A stretch of 64,000 bases of DNA from Verrucomicrobiaceae bacterium E54. GTDB lineage: Bacteria; Verrucomicrobiota; Verrucomicrobiia; Verrucomicrobiales; Akkermansiaceae. The stretch is taken from contig JAKZES010000019.1 of NCBI GenBank assembly GCA_022548915.1, forward strand, positions 1-64,000. The letters run 5' to 3'. Shown in pieces: positions 39,503 through 49,549 of this stretch. Below the pieces are notes generated by a model. That model made no database searches, was not told where the DNA came from, and saw only the letters and a program-made list of their open reading frames with translations. The position numbers and the translations under genes were made by a program. The stretch's first letter is position 1. The number at the start of each line of letters is the position of its first letter.

Positions 39503-42500
39503 GCCTTGGCACCTTCCACCAACGCGATCTCGTCGGCGGTGAGGCCGTAGAGTTCGTAAACGAGCCGGTCGATGCGGCGGTCGGTGATCGCGATGTCCTC
39601 CTCCAGCCGACGCAGGCTCTCCGGGTTCTTCTCCGACGCCTTGTCTTCGTGCAGCTTGAGCATGCGCTCGACCAAGGAGACCATCTTGTCGTGGACCTCG
39701 ACGTCGGCGGGGTTGGTGAAGTCGATGCGCCGAATTGGCAGCTTGCTCACAGTGTTTTCGAAGTATTCGTAAATTCCTCCTCCTTTGAGCTTACCAATTC
39801 CGCGGAACCGCACGGTAAGAAGTTTCGAGTTCAGTAGCCCGAGAAGGTACAGCAGGTCTTCGCCTCCTGGCTCGGGTTCAAATATGACGGTCGTATCCGT
39901 GAGTCCGAGATACTCCTTGTGTGCATCGAGTCCGAACCTGTTATGAGTAGCGAGGTAGGGGCAGAGGATGCGACGCTTGCTGTAGTGTTCCCGGTGTAAC
40001 GGCCAAGTGAACCTCCACCAGTCGCAATTGCCGCGGCGGAACGCAGCTCGCCCTCTTAGCTTCTCTGAGTTCGACGTGAGATAGTTCTGCAAGCTCTTCG
40101 GTAAGTCATCGAAGCTCCGAATCTCCTCAAGGTAGAGGGTCTTCTCGCCGCGATTCCTTATGCTGAATCGCTGAATGTCGGAGTTGGTTGCGCGCGAGAA
40201 GAAAAGAGATTCCGGAACGGAGAATTCTTCGATCTCTGAGCCCGATAGTTTGCCGAAAACGGAATTGGCACCGGTTTGCATGCCTTGACCAATGTGGCAG
40301 ATCTCACCGAGGACTTGTCCATTTGAGTCGACCTTTCGGTACAGCTCCAAGGTCTCCGTCGACCCGAAGATCCAAGGCTTGCTTCCGAGCGCATTCAGGT
40401 CCCGTGAGTAGTGCTTGAAATCAGGCCCTCGCTTATTGCGCAAGTCGGGGAGCTTCCCCGTAGCTTGAAAGTGAAAAGCGTCAGTATTACCCGCAGATGG
40501 CTGGTCAGTAACGATGATGGCCGTGGCGATTCCGACCCCCTCAAAGACCATGAAGTCACGGAAATCGATGATCTCGCGAATCCGTGAGGAATTCGTGAGT
40601 TGTCGGCGAAGTTTATCCGCTTTGAATGCTTCGAGAAATGCTCTGGAAACGATCATGCCGCAGGTTCCGGACGAAACCCGAAGGGCGAGCGCTAGAAAGT
40701 AGAAGAGTAGATCAGTCTTGTCGTTGTAGACCTCAGGGAAGCCATGCTTCAGATAGCGAAGCTTTGGATCTTTGTTTCCCCAGACATCATCGATGCTCAG
40801 ATACGGCGGATTCCCAATCACGCAGTCGAAGCCGCCCTGCTCAAATACCTCGGGGAACGCCGTCTCCCAATCGAACACGTTGATCCGGTATCTTGTTTCG
40901 TCATCCAGTTCCGGCAGATCCGGTTGGTCGTAGAAGTCGGGGCCAATCAGCGAGTTGCCGCAGCGGATGTTGTGGCCGAGGTCGGGAAGGATGCGCTGGC
41001 GCTCCTTGAGGAAGTCGCGCTGGACGACCTGCTCGGTCTCGCCTTCGAGCACCTTGAGCAGCAGTGAGAGCTTGGTGACCTCGACGGCCTGCGAGTCGAT
41101 GTCGACACCGTGGATGTTGTTGAGGAGGATGCGCTTCTTCTCGGCGGTGGTGAGTCTCCATTCCCCGCCCTTGGCCTGGTAGATCCGGGGGTGTTTGCCG
41201 CCGGCGTGGCGCTTGATCTTGGCCACGTCGGGCTTGCGCTCGGGGCCGAGCGTGTACTGGTCGAGGTGCCAGTCGAGCAGGAATTGGTAGGCGACGATGA
41301 GGAAGGAGCCGGAGCCGCAGGCGGGGTCGAGGACCTTGAGCTTCTCGGCCTGCGAGACGGGGATGGGTTTCGGCTTTTCCGGGTTGGGGCCATTCAGCAG
41401 ACGGCCCAGGGTGTTTTCCACGATGTAATCGACGATGTATTTCGGCGTGTAATAGACCCCGCCGGCCTTCCGGACTTCGGGCTTTTCCTCGATCTTGGCC
41501 TGGTGGGCGGGGGTCAGGCGGATGGTCTTGCCGAGAAACTGCTCATAGACCTGGCCGAGGATGTCGGCGGGCAGGACGGAGAACTCGTAGGGCGACTCCG
41601 GGTAGTAGAGATTTTTGAGGATATCCTTGAGGGCCTTGTCATCGAGCCGGAGGTCGGGCGTGAGCTGGTCGGGTGCGCCGGGGCGGCCGCTTTCGTCGCG
41701 GAAGTGGAAGAGGCCGGAATTGTAGCGGTCGTCGGCGCGGCGGAAGTGTTCGAGCAGCCGGGGGTAGGTGTTGGCGCCGTTGGCGAGGGTGAGCAGTCGT
41801 CCGTAGTCCTCGGTACCGCGGTCCTCGCAGATGCGCAGGAAGATCAGGCGGTCGATGGTCTTCTGGACGGCGAAATTGAGGTCGAGGACCGAGAGGTCGG
41901 GGTTGCGCAGGGCGAAATTGCGCGCGAGCAGCTCACGCCAGCGTTCGATCTCGGCGAGGAAGGCATCGTCGACCTCGGCGGTGCCGCGCTTCTTCTTCGA
42001 GCCTTCGGCATAGCGGTCGAAGGAGCCCTTGCGCACGGCTTCCCGGGAGAAGATGTCGGCGATTTCCTCCCAACGGTCCTCGTACTGATCGTAGGTGAAA
42101 TAGAGGGTGCGGGCGGTGGCGGCCTTGTCCCCGGGGCGCGGCCGGATCCGGCAGTCGTAGGCGGCGAATTCCTCGAAGTCGGAGAGCACCGAGAGGGCGA
42201 GCTTCGCCGACCAGCCGTAGCGGCGAACCTGGAGCGCGGGGTCGGGGTGGTCCTTGAGGTTCACGCAGGGGGCCTTGGCCTCGACGAAGAACTTCCAGGC
42301 CGAGGGGTTGAGACCGCCGTTGATCGAGAATGCGTAGTCGGGCGCCCGGGTGCCGCCGCGGATCTTGATCGAGGCTTCGTGGATGACGTCGGTGTAGGCC
42401 GGGGCGTTGCCTTCGCGGTTGTTGACATCCCAGCCGAGGGCCTCCCAGAAGGGATCGAGAAACTGCCGTCGGAGCTGCGTTTCATTGTAGGCCGCCGAGC

Positions 42501-42564
42501 GGTAGTGCTCGCGGTTGTTTTCGAAATTCTCGACCAGTCGCTTGACGGCATCCGGAGCGGGCAT
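39499..42564 (-). CDS. Type IIG restriction-modification enzyme (fused endonuclease and adenine methylase)
   Basis: This 1021-residue single-chain enzyme both cuts and methylates DNA. The N-terminal nuclease is a PD-ExK type, with Asp76 in APDYAFSINGG and EAK at 95-97 (WKFFVEAKAP). The methylase motif I LDPACGSGSFL is at about 412-422, and the catalytic NPPY is at 585-588. The C-terminal third is the target-recognition region (TaqI-C-like), ending in a helical tail. The section from about 39750 to 40900 is visibly richer in A and T than both flanks, suggesting that the recognition domain was exchanged. It precedes and overlaps the unknown 226-residue gene. Confidence 0.9.
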   Translation of the reverse strand: MPAPDAVKRLVENFENNREHYRSAAYNETQLRRQFLDPFWEALGWDVNNREGNAPAYTDVIHEASIKIRGGTRAPDYAFSINGGLNPSAWKFFVEAKAPCVNLKDHPDPALQVRRYGWSAKLALSVLSDFEEFAAYDCRIRPRPGDKAATARTLYFTYDQYEDRWEEIADIFSREAVRKGSFDRYAEGSKKKRGTAEVDDAFLAEIERWRELLARNFALRNPDLSVLDLNFAVQKTIDRLIFLRICEDRGTEDYGRLLTLANGANTYPRLLEHFRRADDRYNSGLFHFRDESGRPGAPDQLTPDLRLDDKALKDILKNLYYPESPYEFSVLPADILGQVYEQFLGKTIRLTPAHQAKIEEKPEVRKAGGVYYTPKYIVDYIVENTLGRLLNGPNPEKPKPIPVSQAEKLKVLDPACGSGSFLIVAYQFLLDWHLDQYTLGPERKPDVAKIKRHAGGKHPRIYQAKGGEWRLTTAEKKRILLNNIHGVDIDSQAVEVTKLSLLLKVLEGETEQVVQRDFLKERQRILPDLGHNIRCGNSLIGPDFYDQPDLPELDDETRYRINVFDWETAFPEVFEQGGFDCVIGNPPYLSIDDVWGNKDPKLRYLKHGFPEVYNDKTDLLFYFLALALRVSSGTCGMIVSRAFLEAFKADKLRRQLTNSSRIREIIDFRDFMVFEGVGIATAIIVTDQPSAGNTDAFHFQATGKLPDLRNKRGPDFKHYSRDLNALGSKPWIFGSTETLELYRKVDSNGQVLGEICHIGQGMQTGANSVFGKLSGSEIEEFSVPESLFFSRATNSDIQRFSIRNRGEKTLYLEEIRSFDDLPKSLQNYLTSNSEKLRGRAAFRRGNCDWWRFTWPLHREHYSKRRILCPYLATHNRFGLDAHKEYLGLTDTTVIFEPEPGGEDLLYLLGLLNSKLLTVRFRGIGKLKGGGIYEYFENTVSKLPIRRIDFTNPADVEVHDKMVSLVERMLKLHEDKASEKNPESLRRLEEDIAITDRRIDRLVYELYGLTADEIALVEGAKA

Positions 42565-42641
42565 GGTGTTAGGATGGCCGGACTGGGTCGGCGGGTCAAT
42601 GCGGGGGGGAGGTGTGACTGATGGGGCTTGTCGGGCGCATT

Positions 42642-42714
42642 GTGGCCGGGCCTTCCAGGCCCATCGCCGACTTCGACATGGGATTGCCGACGGGGCTGGA
42701 AGCCCCGGTCACGG
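42642..42714. repeat. CCGGGCCTTCCAGGCCC-type repeat, copy 2
   Basis: Two palindromic units, GGGCCTTCCAGGCCC (42649-42663) and GGGGCTGGAAGCCCC (42692-42706), lie in the 225-bp gap between the sulfatase 3 end and the restriction gene start. Nothing else is seen in this gap. Confidence 0.6.
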
Positions 42715-42789
42715 TTCGTGGCATCCGCCCGCTCGCGCATCGGCCGGACCGGATGATGCGCGAGTGGGTTCACGCGGTCCTTCACTCGC

Positions 42790-44304
42790 TCAGTCCAGCG
42801 AGCGGATGCCGCCCTTGGCCTCGCGGATGGCGATCAGCTTCTTCCGCATGGCGGTGGCGCGATCGGGGTGTTTGGCGGCGACGTTGGTGGTTTCGCCGAT
42901 GTCCTCGGTTAGATGGTAGAGTTCATCCTTTTCCGGCTTGCCGGCGAGGATGAACTTCCACGGGCCTTCGCGCAGGGCGAGGGTCTTGGCTTCCTCGACC
43001 ATGTAGGGCAGGCCCTTGTCATCGTCCCCGAGGAAGGCGGGCAGGGTGTTGCGGCTGTCGATGGCCTCACCTTCGGGGATCTCCTGTTCGAACAGGGAGG
43101 CGAAGGAGGCGAGGAAGTCGATCTGGCTGACCAGTGCCTCGGAGACGCCGGGCTCGATGCGTGCCGGCCAGCGGACGAGGAAGGGGACGCGGGTGCCGCC
43201 TTCGTAGATCTGATACTTGCCGCCGCGGTAGGGGCCGGAGCCGTCGTGACCCTGATCCACTTCCTGGGTCGAAGTCTTGACGACCGTGCCGTCGTCGTAG
43301 CCGTCGTCATAGACCGGACCGTTGTCGCTGGAGAAGATGACGATGGTGTTGTCGGCGACGCCCTGCTCTTCGAGCACCTCCATCAACTCACCCACGGCCC
43401 AGTCGAAGTGGACCATCGCGTCGCCACGGAAGCCGGTCTGGCTCTTGCCGTGGAAGCGCGGGTGCGGGGCCCGCGGGACGTGGATGTCCTGCGCCGAGTA
43501 GAAGAGGAAGAAGGGCTTCTCCTTGTCGCGATTCTCGATCCACTCCTTCGATTTTTCGACGAAGGTGTCGGTCATGGTTTCATCGTCCCACAGAGCCGAC
43601 TTGCCGCCCCACTGGGTGCCGATGCGGCCGATGCCGTTGATCACCGAGTGATTGTGGCCGTGGGTGTTGCGGTAGTAGGTCATCGCCTCCGGGTTCTTCC
43701 GTCCATCGGGGTAGACGGTGCAGTCGACATCCGGCTTCTTCGCGCCGACAAAGAGCGGATCGGCGGGGTCGAGGTTGAGGACGCGGTGGTTGAGCAGATA
43801 GACGCAGGGCACGCGGTCGTTGGTCGAGGGGAGCAGGAAGGAATGGTCGAAGCCGAGCTCGAGCGGGCCGGGTTTGACCTCGCCGTTCCAGTCCACCGGT
43901 TCGCCCTTTTTCCCGAGTCCCAGGTGCCACTTGCCGACGATGGCGGTCTGGTAGCCGGCCTTCTTGAAGACATCGGGCAGCGTGAGGGCGTCGATCGGAA
44001 TGGTCAGCGGGGCGTTGGGCGCGAGGATGCGGATGTTGTGGCGGAAGCCGTGGATGCCGGTGAGCATCGAGAAGCGCGAGGGCGTGCAGGTGGCGGCGGT
44101 ACAGTGGCCGTCGGTGAAGCGCAGGCTCTGTCCGGCGAGCTTGTCGAGATGGGGGGTCGGGTTCTTTACCGAGCCCTGGACGCCGATGTCGCCCCAGCCG
44201 ACGTCGTCGCCATAGATCAGCACGACGTTGGGCTTGTCGGCGGCGGTGACCGCAGCGGGGAGAGCCAGCAAAGCGGCGAGCAGATGGGGAAGAGCGGCTT
44301 TCAT
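42790..44304 (-). CDS. Secreted sulfatase 3
   Basis: This is a 504-residue exported sulfatase. The signal peptide is MKAALPHLLAALLALPAAVTA, with the start at 44304; an upstream in-frame ATG at 44310 is possible. The metal-binding NVVLIYGDDVGWGDIG block follows, and the formylglycine motif is CTPSR with Cys73. AIVGKWHLGLGKKGE and IVIFSSDNGPVYDDGYDDG are the other active-site blocks. A KYQIYEGGTRVPFLVRWPAR segment is typical of arylsulfatases. The substrate is unknown, though carbohydrate sulfates are likely. It is transcribed towards the restriction-modification gene. Confidence 0.92.
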   Translation of the reverse strand: MKAALPHLLAALLALPAAVTAADKPNVVLIYGDDVGWGDIGVQGSVKNPTPHLDKLAGQSLRFTDGHCTAATCTPSRFSMLTGIHGFRHNIRILAPNAPLTIPIDALTLPDVFKKAGYQTAIVGKWHLGLGKKGEPVDWNGEVKPGPLELGFDHSFLLPSTNDRVPCVYLLNHRVLNLDPADPLFVGAKKPDVDCTVYPDGRKNPEAMTYYRNTHGHNHSVINGIGRIGTQWGGKSALWDDETMTDTFVEKSKEWIENRDKEKPFFLFYSAQDIHVPRAPHPRFHGKSQTGFRGDAMVHFDWAVGELMEVLEEQGVADNTIVIFSSDNGPVYDDGYDDGTVVKTSTQEVDQGHDGSGPYRGGKYQIYEGGTRVPFLVRWPARIEPGVSEALVSQIDFLASFASLFEQEIPEGEAIDSRNTLPAFLGDDDKGLPYMVEEAKTLALREGPWKFILAGKPEKDELYHLTEDIGETTNVAAKHPDRATAMRKKLIAIREAKGGIRSLD

Positions 44305-44467
44305 GGGCATGGATGGCATCGACGGGAGCGGGATGGATTTTCTTTGGCGACGCCGTTTTGGATCGGAATGGACGGGGCGTCCAGCCTGCTTCCGGGCATG
44401 AGGGGTCCGCCGAATCAGGAGTTTCGCCGATCGGCTCGCAAAGCGGAGCGTTGCACCACCTGCGATG

Positions 44468-44502
44468 AAAAAAGCCCGCTCCGGATCGACCGGAGCGGGC
44501 TT
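44468..44502 (-). terminator. Strong intrinsic terminator of pckG
   Basis: A 12-bp stem AAGCCCGCTCCG (44472-44483) pairs with CGGAGCGGGCTT (44491-44502). On the minus strand it is followed by six Ts (44468-44473). It lies 20 bp after the pckG stop. Confidence 0.88.
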
Positions 44503-44522
44503 GGAATTCGGGAGACGCCGGA

Positions 44523-46361
44523 TCAGCTCAGGCGGGCGGCCAGCAGCTGCTGTTGGAACACGAGTTCCTTCGGCATCAGGTCGTAGAGCTTGAGGAACAG
44601 GTTGCCCTGGTCGACGAGTTCGGCGGCCCATTCCTCGGGGTTGTAGGCCATGCACTTGTCGAACTGCTCTTCGGTGAAGCCTTCGAGGCCCTCCAGGTTG
44701 AAGTCCTCGATGTGCGGCGTCCAGCCGATCGGGGTCTCGTGGCCGGCGACCTGGCCCTTGCAGCGGTTCACGATCCACTCGAGCACCCGCATGTTCTGGC
44801 CGAAGCCCGGCCACAGGAACTTGCCGTCCTCGTCGAGGCGGAACCAGTTCACGTGGAAGAAGCGGGGCAGGTCCTTGATCTTGTCGCGCATGTCGAGCCA
44901 GTGGTGGAAGTATTCGGCCATGTTGTAGCCGCAGAAGGGCAGCATGGCCATCGGGTCGCGGCGGACGCCGGCCTTGAGGCCGATCGCGGCGGCGGTGACT
45001 TCCGAGCCCATGGTGGCACCGACATACACACCGTGCGACCAGTTGAAGGCCTGATAGACCAGCGGCATCGTCGTCGGCCGGCGGCCGCCGAAGATGATGG
45101 CCGAGATCGGCACGCCGTCGGGATTCTGCCAGTCGGGGTCGATCGTCGGGCACTGCTCGGCCGGGGCGGTGAAGCGCGCGTTCGGGTGGGCGGCGAGTTC
45201 ATCGCTGTCGGGCGTCCAGTCCTTGCCTTTCCAGTCGATCGCGTGGGCCGGCGGGTCGCCGTCCATGCCTTCCCACCACACGTCGCCGTCATCGGTAAGC
45301 GCGCAGTTGGTGAAGATCGCGTTCTCGGTCATCGAGTCCATCGCGATCGGGTTGGTCTTGTAGGAGGTGCCCGGTGCGACGCCGAAGTATCCCGTCTCGG
45401 GGTTGATGGCGTGCAGTTTGCCGTCCTCGTGACCCCACATCCAGGCGATGTCGTCGCCGATGATGGTCGTCTTCCAGCCCTTGTCCGCGTATTCCTTCGG
45501 CGGGATGAGCATGGCGAGGTTGGTCTTGCCGCAGGCGCTCGGGAAGGCGGCGGCGACGTAGGTCTTCTCTTTCTCGGGCGACTCGAGACCGAGGAGCAGC
45601 ATGTGCTCCGCCATCCAGTCGTGTTCGCGGGCGATGTTCGAGGCGATGCGCAGGGCGAGGCACTTCTTGCCGAGCAGGGCGTTGCCGCCGTAGCCGGAAC
45701 CATAGGACCAGATCTCGCGGGTCTCGGGGAAGTGGCAGATGTACTTCGTCTCATTGTTGCAGGGCCAAGGGACGTCCGTGTCGCCGGGCTCCAGCGGGGC
45801 TCCCACGGTGTGGATGCAGGGAATGAAGTAGCCGTGACCGTCGCGCTTCTTCTCGATCTCACCGGCGTCTTCCGCCTCGAGTTGGTCGAGCACCTTTTTG
45901 CCCATGTGGGTCATGATGCGCATGTTGACGACGACGTAGGCGCTGTCGGTGATCTCGACGCCGATTTTCGCGAGCGGCGAATCGAGCGGGCCCATGCAGA
46001 AGGGGATCACGTAGAGGGTGCGGCCCTTCATGCAGCCGTCGAAGAGCGGCTTGAGGGTGGCCTTCATCTCCTTGGGATCGGCCCAGTTGTTGGTGCCACC
46101 GGCGGCACCCTTGCGGCGGGTGCAGATGTAGGTGCGGTCCTCGACGCGGGCAACATCCGAGGGAGTCGAGCGGGCGAGGAAGGAATTTGGGCGCTTTTCC
46201 GGATTGAGGCGCGTGAAGGTGCCGGCGTCGCAGAGTTCCTGCGTCAGCTGGTCCCATTCCTCCTGCGAACCGTCACACCAGTGGATGTTGTCGGGTTTGC
46301 AGAGGGCGGTCATTTCCTCGACCCAGGCGGCGAGGGCTTCGTGTCGGGTGGGATTGCTCAT
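44523..46361 (-). CDS. pckG: Phosphoenolpyruvate carboxykinase (GTP)
   Basis: This 612-residue cytosolic enzyme converts oxaloacetate and GTP to phosphoenolpyruvate in gluconeogenesis. The nucleotide-binding P-loop with the reactive cysteine is [13 protein letters not shown] (Cys277, Lys279). [20 protein letters not shown] binds metal, and [13 protein letters not shown] at the N-terminus is diagnostic of the GTP-dependent form. The length fits. A strong terminator follows at 44468-44502. No other gluconeogenic gene is adjacent; the neighbouring rhomboid gene is divergent. Confidence 0.95.
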   Translation of the reverse strand: MSNPTRHEALAAWVEEMTALCKPDNIHWCDGSQEEWDQLTQELCDAGTFTRLNPEKRPNSFLARSTPSDVARVEDRTYICTRRKGAAGGTNNWADPKEMKATLKPLFDGCMKGRTLYVIPFCMGPLDSPLAKIGVEITDSAYVVVNMRIMTHMGKKVLDQLEAEDAGEIEKKRDGHGYFIPCIHTVGAPLEPGDTDVPWPCNNETKYICHFPETREIWSYGSGYGGNALLGKKCLALRIASNIAREHDWMAEHMLLLGLESPEKEKTYVAAAFPSACGKTNLAMLIPPKEYADKGWKTTIIGDDIAWMWGHEDGKLHAINPETGYFGVAPGTSYKTNPIAMDSMTENAIFTNCALTDDGDVWWEGMDGDPPAHAIDWKGKDWTPDSDELAAHPNARFTAPAEQCPTIDPDWQNPDGVPISAIIFGGRRPTTMPLVYQAFNWSHGVYVGATMGSEVTAAAIGLKAGVRRDPMAMLPFCGYNMAEYFHHWLDMRDKIKDLPRFFHVNWFRLDEDGKFLWPGFGQNMRVLEWIVNRCKGQVAGHETPIGWTPHIEDFNLEGLEGFTEEQFDKCMAYNPEEWAAELVDQGNLFLKLYDLMPKELVFQQQLLAARLS

Positions 46362-46544
46362 TGCGGCGCGAGTCCAGACGAAGCCTCGTGGGGCGGCAAT
46401 TCGATCCGAGAATATGCCGCTGTTTCGGAGGAATTCGCGCAGTCCCGCGGGTTCGATCAGAGAATCCGCGTAGAAGCATGAGGATCAATGCGCGATGGGG
46501 CTGGCCTTGCGGGGTCTCCGGACGCGTGGTAACGACCCTCCGCG

Positions 46545-47450
46545 ATGGGCTTTCAGGATCGGGAATACGCACGACCCGCCCCGGCGGCCATGCCGCGGGT
46601 GCCGGTGGTCACCAAGTGGTTGCTGATCCTGAACATCGGGATCTTCCTGCTGGATCTTTTCCAGCGACCGGAGGGCATGCCCGGGGGCGTGCTTTCGTGG
46701 GGACCCCTGAATCGCTGGGGGTGTTTTGTTTTCGAAACCTCGGTCATGCAGGGGCGAATCTGGGAGTTCCTGACCTTCCAGTTTCTCCACAACGACTTCG
46801 GGCACCTCGCGTTCAACTCGATCGGCATTTTCTTCTTTGCGCCATTCGTCGAGCGCTGGTGGGGCGCCCGCCGCTTCCTGGCCTACTACCTGCTCTGTGG
46901 GGCGGCCGGGGGGGTGTTCTACTCGCTGCTGCTCATGGTGGGCTTGCTGCCAAACTCCGATGCCGGGACGCCCTTGGTGGGGGCCTCGGCGGGGGTCTTC
47001 GGGCTGATCTTCGCGGTCTATCGGCTCGCTCCCGCGGTGCAGGTGAGGTTGCTGATTCCGCCGATCACCCTGACCATGCGTCAGCTCGCGCTGGCGCTGG
47101 CGGCCCTTGCCGTCCTGGTCATCGTCGGTGGACTTGTTTTCCCGAGCGCCCGCATCTTCTGGAACAGCGGCGGCGAGGCCGGTCACCTGGGCGGGGCCTT
47201 GATGGGGCTACTGTTGATGAGTTTTCCCGGTCTGCTGGGCAAGCCGACCGGATTCCGCGGCAAGGTGGTGCGCGACGCCCGCTTCGTCCGTCGTGGCGGT
47301 CCGCCGAAACTGCGCCCGCGGACCCGCGTGGATCTCGACCAGGAGAGCGAGGTCGACCGGATCCTGCAGAAGATTTCCGAGCACGGCCTCGACAGCGTGA
47401 CCGATGAAGAACGCCGCACCCTTGAGGACGCCAGTCGACGCAAGCAATGA
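46545..47450 (+). CDS. Rhomboid-family intramembrane serine protease
   Basis: This is a 301-residue inner-membrane protein with about six hydrophobic helices. The catalytic serine lies in VGASAGVFGLIF (GASAG motif) and the catalytic histidine in GEAGHLGGALMG. HNDFGHLAFNSIGIF gives the conserved HxxxHxxxN on helix 2. A charged cytoplasmic tail follows from about residue 235. Rhomboids cleave transmembrane substrates. The gene ends in an ATGA overlap with mazG, indicating a shared transcript. Confidence 0.9.
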   Translation: MGFQDREYARPAPAAMPRVPVVTKWLLILNIGIFLLDLFQRPEGMPGGVLSWGPLNRWGCFVFETSVMQGRIWEFLTFQFLHNDFGHLAFNSIGIFFFAPFVERWWGARRFLAYYLLCGAAGGVFYSLLLMVGLLPNSDAGTPLVGASAGVFGLIFAVYRLAPAVQVRLLIPPITLTMRQLALALAALAVLVIVGGLVFPSARIFWNSGGEAGHLGGALMGLLLMSFPGLLGKPTGFRGKVVRDARFVRRGGPPKLRPRTRVDLDQESEVDRILQKISEHGLDSVTDEERRTLEDASRRKQ

Positions 47451-48241
47451 CCGATCGTGAGATGATCGAGTGCTCGGAGAAGGCGCGGCAGATGGATCGC
47501 CTGCGCGCGATCATGCATCGGCTGCGGGCACCCGGCGGGTGTCCGTGGGATGCGGAGCAGACGCATGCAAGCCTGGTTCCGAACCTGATCGAGGAGGCCT
47601 ACGAGACGGTCGATGCGATCCAGCGTGACGACATGCCGCATCTCCGCGAGGAGCTCGGCGACCTGCTGCTGCAGGTGGTTTTTCACAGCGAACTCGCCTC
47701 GGAGCGCGGTGACTTCGACGTCGACGAGGTGGCCCGCGAAATCAGCGAGAAGCTCATCCGCCGCCACCCCCACGTGTTTGCGACGAGTGGAGCGGACGAC
47801 GCCGAAGCGGTGCTCAAGCAGTGGGATGAGATCAAGCGCTCGGAGAAGGGCACCGGGAGAGAGCCCTTCCTTCACGGCACCGGCAAGGGCCTGCCGGCCC
47901 TGCTGCGGGCGGCCAAGCTTCAGAAGAAGGCCGCGAAGGTTGGCTTCGACTGGCCGGACGAGGAAGGCGTGAGGGACAAGATTCGCGAGGAACTCGACGA
48001 GGTGGAGTCGGCGGACTCGCCCGAGGCCGCTGCCGGGGAGATCGGTGACCTCCTGTTCTCGGTGGTGAATCTCGCCCGTTTTCGCAAGCTGGATCCCGAG
48101 GTGCTGCTGGCCGATGCGAACCGCAAGTTCGAGGAGCGCTTCGGCGAGATGGAGAAGGCCTTGCGGGAGCGCGGCCGGTCTCTCGAGGACGCCTCCCTCG
48201 ATGAGATGGAGGCAGCGTGGCAGGCGGCGAAGAAGCGCTGA
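47447..48241 (+). CDS. mazG: MazG nucleoside triphosphate pyrophosphohydrolase
   Basis: This 264-residue cytosolic hydrolase cleaves NTPs to NMP and pyrophosphate, sanitising the nucleotide pool. Both MazG repeats are visible. The first holds CPWDAEQTHASLVPNLIEEA and then HLREELGDLLLQVVFHSELA with the EExxE metal motif. The second, shorter repeat holds EELDEVESAD and AAGEIGDLLFSVVNLAR. It overlaps the rhomboid gene by four bases (47447-47450), which sets its start. Confidence 0.93.
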   Translation: MTDREMIECSEKARQMDRLRAIMHRLRAPGGCPWDAEQTHASLVPNLIEEAYETVDAIQRDDMPHLREELGDLLLQVVFHSELASERGDFDVDEVAREISEKLIRRHPHVFATSGADDAEAVLKQWDEIKRSEKGTGREPFLHGTGKGLPALLRAAKLQKKAAKVGFDWPDEEGVRDKIREELDEVESADSPEAAAGEIGDLLFSVVNLARFRKLDPEVLLADANRKFEERFGEMEKALRERGRSLEDASLDEMEAAWQAAKKR

Positions 48242-48370
48242 AACGGGAGGCTTGGCTTCCGCAAGAAATGCGCAAAGTCGGCTGGCTTGCGCATAGCCTC
48301 TAGCAGCTGCGTCGGAGGATGGTGCGGGTGTCCCGGGGAAACCTTCCGGGTACAATAATCCACCCAGAGA

Positions 48371-49333
48371 ATGATGAAGCCGATCACAACGATCACCGCC
48401 CTCGCCGCAGCCCTCACAATCACCGCATCAGCCAGTGTGATCGCGACCGCACCGGAAGCTCCCGTCGCAACCACCACCCGTGGCGGCTTCGAGACCGCCC
48501 GGCGCCCGATCACCAATCCGACGCTGTTCGACCTCGCGCTGCCGACCACCAACATCCACCCGATCTACATCTATCACGGCTTGCCGAACCAGGTCTCCAT
48601 TCCCGGTGGCACGATCCCGATGGGTGGCAACGTTCAGGTTTACGCGCTTCAGTTCGAGATCGCCTTTACCGAGCGCCTGTCACTGGTCGCGACCAAGGAC
48701 GGTTACGTGCAGATCGATCCGAAGACGACTCCGCTGTGGTCCGACAAGTCGGGATTCGCGAACATCGCCGCCGGTCTCAAGTACGCGTTCATCCTCGATC
48801 CTGTCAATGAACTGGCGGTGAGCGGCACGGCGACCATCGAGTTTCCGACCGGGAACCACGACGTCTTCCAGGGTGAGGGCGATGGCGCGATCAACCTGAT
48901 TGTCTCGGCCCTGAAGATGGTCGACGACCTGCAGCTTGCCGGTGGTGCCGGGGTGAAGATTCCCTTCGATGGCCAGATGGCGACGACCTCGTTCATGAGC
49001 GGCCACATCAGCTACGAGGTGGTGCCATGGTTCATTCCGTTGGTGGAGCTCAACTGGCACCACGTCCTCGATGCCGGCAATGGTCGGCCGAGTTTCTTCG
49101 GCCAGGCCGGCGGAGCCGTGCCGGTGGTTGCCGCCTTCGAGGGGCACGACCTGCTGAACTTCGGCGCGGTGAATGCCTTCCACAACCGCGACCTCGTCAC
49201 CGTCGCCGCGGGTTTCCGCTCGCGTCTTAGCGAGAGCGTGGACGTGGGGTTCGCCTATGAGTTTCCGATCACCAGCAGGGAGAAGGGCATCATCGACGAG
49301 CGCTTCACCCTGGACCTCATCTGGACCTTCTGA
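48371..49333 (+). CDS. Putative outer-membrane beta-barrel protein
   Basis: This 320-residue protein has a signal peptide (MKPITTITALAAALTITASA, with the start at 48371 or 48374). It then shows alternating amphipathic strands such as LQFEIAFTERLSLVATKDG, ELAVSGTATIEFPTG and DLVTVAAGFRSRLSESVDV. It ends in phenylalanine (LIWTF), as outer-membrane barrels usually do. The strand pattern is reminiscent of MetA-type phenol-pathway barrels, but no substrate is inferred. A TACAAT box at 48351-48356 is a likely -10. A strong terminator follows at 49360. Confidence 0.72.
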   Translation: MMKPITTITALAAALTITASASVIATAPEAPVATTTRGGFETARRPITNPTLFDLALPTTNIHPIYIYHGLPNQVSIPGGTIPMGGNVQVYALQFEIAFTERLSLVATKDGYVQIDPKTTPLWSDKSGFANIAAGLKYAFILDPVNELAVSGTATIEFPTGNHDVFQGEGDGAINLIVSALKMVDDLQLAGGAGVKIPFDGQMATTSFMSGHISYEVVPWFIPLVELNWHHVLDAGNGRPSFFGQAGGAVPVVAAFEGHDLLNFGAVNAFHNRDLVTVAAGFRSRLSESVDVGFAYEFPITSREKGIIDERFTLDLIWTF

Positions 49334-49359
49334 TTTCCGGGTTGTTCAAGGAACTGGGA

Positions 49360-49396
49360 AACCCCGGGTGGCCATCGGTCGCCCGGGGTTTTTTGT
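49360..49396 (+). terminator. Strong intrinsic terminator after the barrel-protein gene
   Basis: The stem AACCCCGGG (49360-49368) pairs with CCCGGGGTT (49382-49390) and is followed by TTTTG. It lies 26 bp past the stop. Confidence 0.85.
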
Positions 49397-49549
49397 TAGG
49401 AGGCGGGCCGCCCCCGGCCCGCGACGGGTGAGCCGGCCGTTCGGGCAAGGCATCGCTCAACGGTTGGGCCGGCCGCTGGGGTCGCGGCGCGGGGGCGCGC
49501 CACCTCCAATTGGGCTTGGCCCGGAGGGCTTCCGCGCTAGCGTCGCGGC

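Noticed and set aside
44553-46481. A 642-codon plus-strand frame
   Set aside because: It is the exact antisense of pckG, which has all PEPCK motifs and its own terminator.
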